Origin: Varroa destructor
Taxonomy: Eukaryota > Arthropoda > Arachnida > Mesostigmata > Varroidae
NCBI RefSeq assembly: GCF_002443255.2
Contig: NW_019211455.1
Location: 18,885,126-18,949,125, forward strand
Direction: 5' to 3'
Length of the DNA: 64,000 nt
Shown here: piece after piece, positions 63,593-64,000 of the stretch
Numbering within the stretch: the stretch's first letter is position 1
Layout of the letters: the number at the start of each line of letters is the position of its first letter
The notes under the pieces: generated by a model
Seen by the model: the letters and a program-made list of their open reading frames with translations, nothing else
What the model was told of the DNA's origin: nothing
Database searches by the model: none
Position numbers and translations under genes: made by a program

Positions 63593-64000
63593 ATCTGCTG
63601 AAACCTCCCAGGCAAACCCGCGCTCCGCGGTGTTCAGCCGATCTTCGACAAGTGCTTTCGTTTGACTGTGCTCCCCCGAATAGGCTGGGCAATGCTCCGG
63701 TCGCGGCCCAAGTTCCGCAGTACCTGTCGTTGGCCAACAGCCCCTTCGGACCGGAGAGTCGACCACTATTCGCTCACAAAAACGCGACGACGTCACAGAA
63801 TTCTATGGCAGCTGAAGTCTACTTAGCAGAGGGTGGAGGGGTGACTAGGTTCAAGATCACTGATCGCTCCCGGACAGTATCAGGAGAAGGGGTGTCAGTC
63901 GGGACACCTCGCGACCCTCTTCCGGGGACAACGCTCGATGGAAGTCATAATTCAGACCGAGATGTCACCGAACAAAGGCGACTCTCAAGTGCCGGAAAGA
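63593..64000 (+). CDS. TMEM200-family protein, next coding exon (runs off the window)
   Basis: After the acceptor at 63591-63592 the sequence, joined in phase 1 to the previous exon, is open for 136 further codons with no stop to the window end. The total is at least 434 residues. The joined reading starts DLLKPPRQTRAPRCSADLRQ. It then includes FDCAPPNRLGNAPVAAQVPQ, a YLSLANSPFGPESRPLFAH segment, and a polar serine, threonine and arginine-rich stretch (RFKITDRSRTVSGEG, EQRRLSSAGK). It adds no membrane span, so it extends the cytoplasmic tail. There is no ATG at its start and it is only seen as coding when spliced. Minus-strand frames over the same bases are shadows. The stop codon and any conserved C-terminal motif lie beyond 64000. 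Confidence 0.75.

Overview
This is a gene-poor eukaryotic window of roughly 40% GC. It has two 100-N assembly gaps (17539-17638 and 31715-31814), many microsatellites, and decayed transposon pieces. Clean spliceosomal signals at the right end, AT-rich non-coding DNA and a short interstitial (CCTAA)4 tract (the arthropod TTAGG telomere unit) suggest an arthropod. The decayed glycine-rich secreted-protein gene would suit a mite or other chelicerate, but that placement is inference and the species cannot be read from the sequence. There is no operon structure, no CRISPR array, and no tRNA or rRNA gene that I could support.

Layout. At 0.8-1.45 kb lies a broken gene for a glycine-rich secreted protein, with an in-frame stop directly after its signal peptide and later frame changes. 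At 6.6-8.3 kb is a GC-richer stretch with no recognisable gene. At 13.6-16.0 kb is a decayed LINE retrotransposon on the + strand, with endonuclease, reverse-transcriptase and C-terminal fragments spread over several frames. A possible second LINE end lies on the - strand near 43.7 kb. At 36.6 kb is a plausible 78-residue single-pass membrane protein. Two segments 36 kb apart (21.67 and 57.70 kb) are related copies of one coding-like repeat. Several other open frames (30.6-31.3, 35.4, 47.3, 53.6 and 54.3 kb) are described but not assigned.

The one gene I am confident in is at the right edge: a two-membrane-span TMEM200-family protein on the + strand. A coding exon (58689-59608) is joined by a phase-1 intron of 3,984 bases to a further exon (63593 onward) that stays open to the window end. 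The intron holds a large GATA-type microsatellite. The long DNA to its left may include upstream introns or promoter of this gene, but I could not identify earlier exons.

I did not find a convincing previously undescribed multi-gene system. The best items for follow-up are the TMEM200 gene model, the 78-residue membrane protein, and the paired coding-like repeats.
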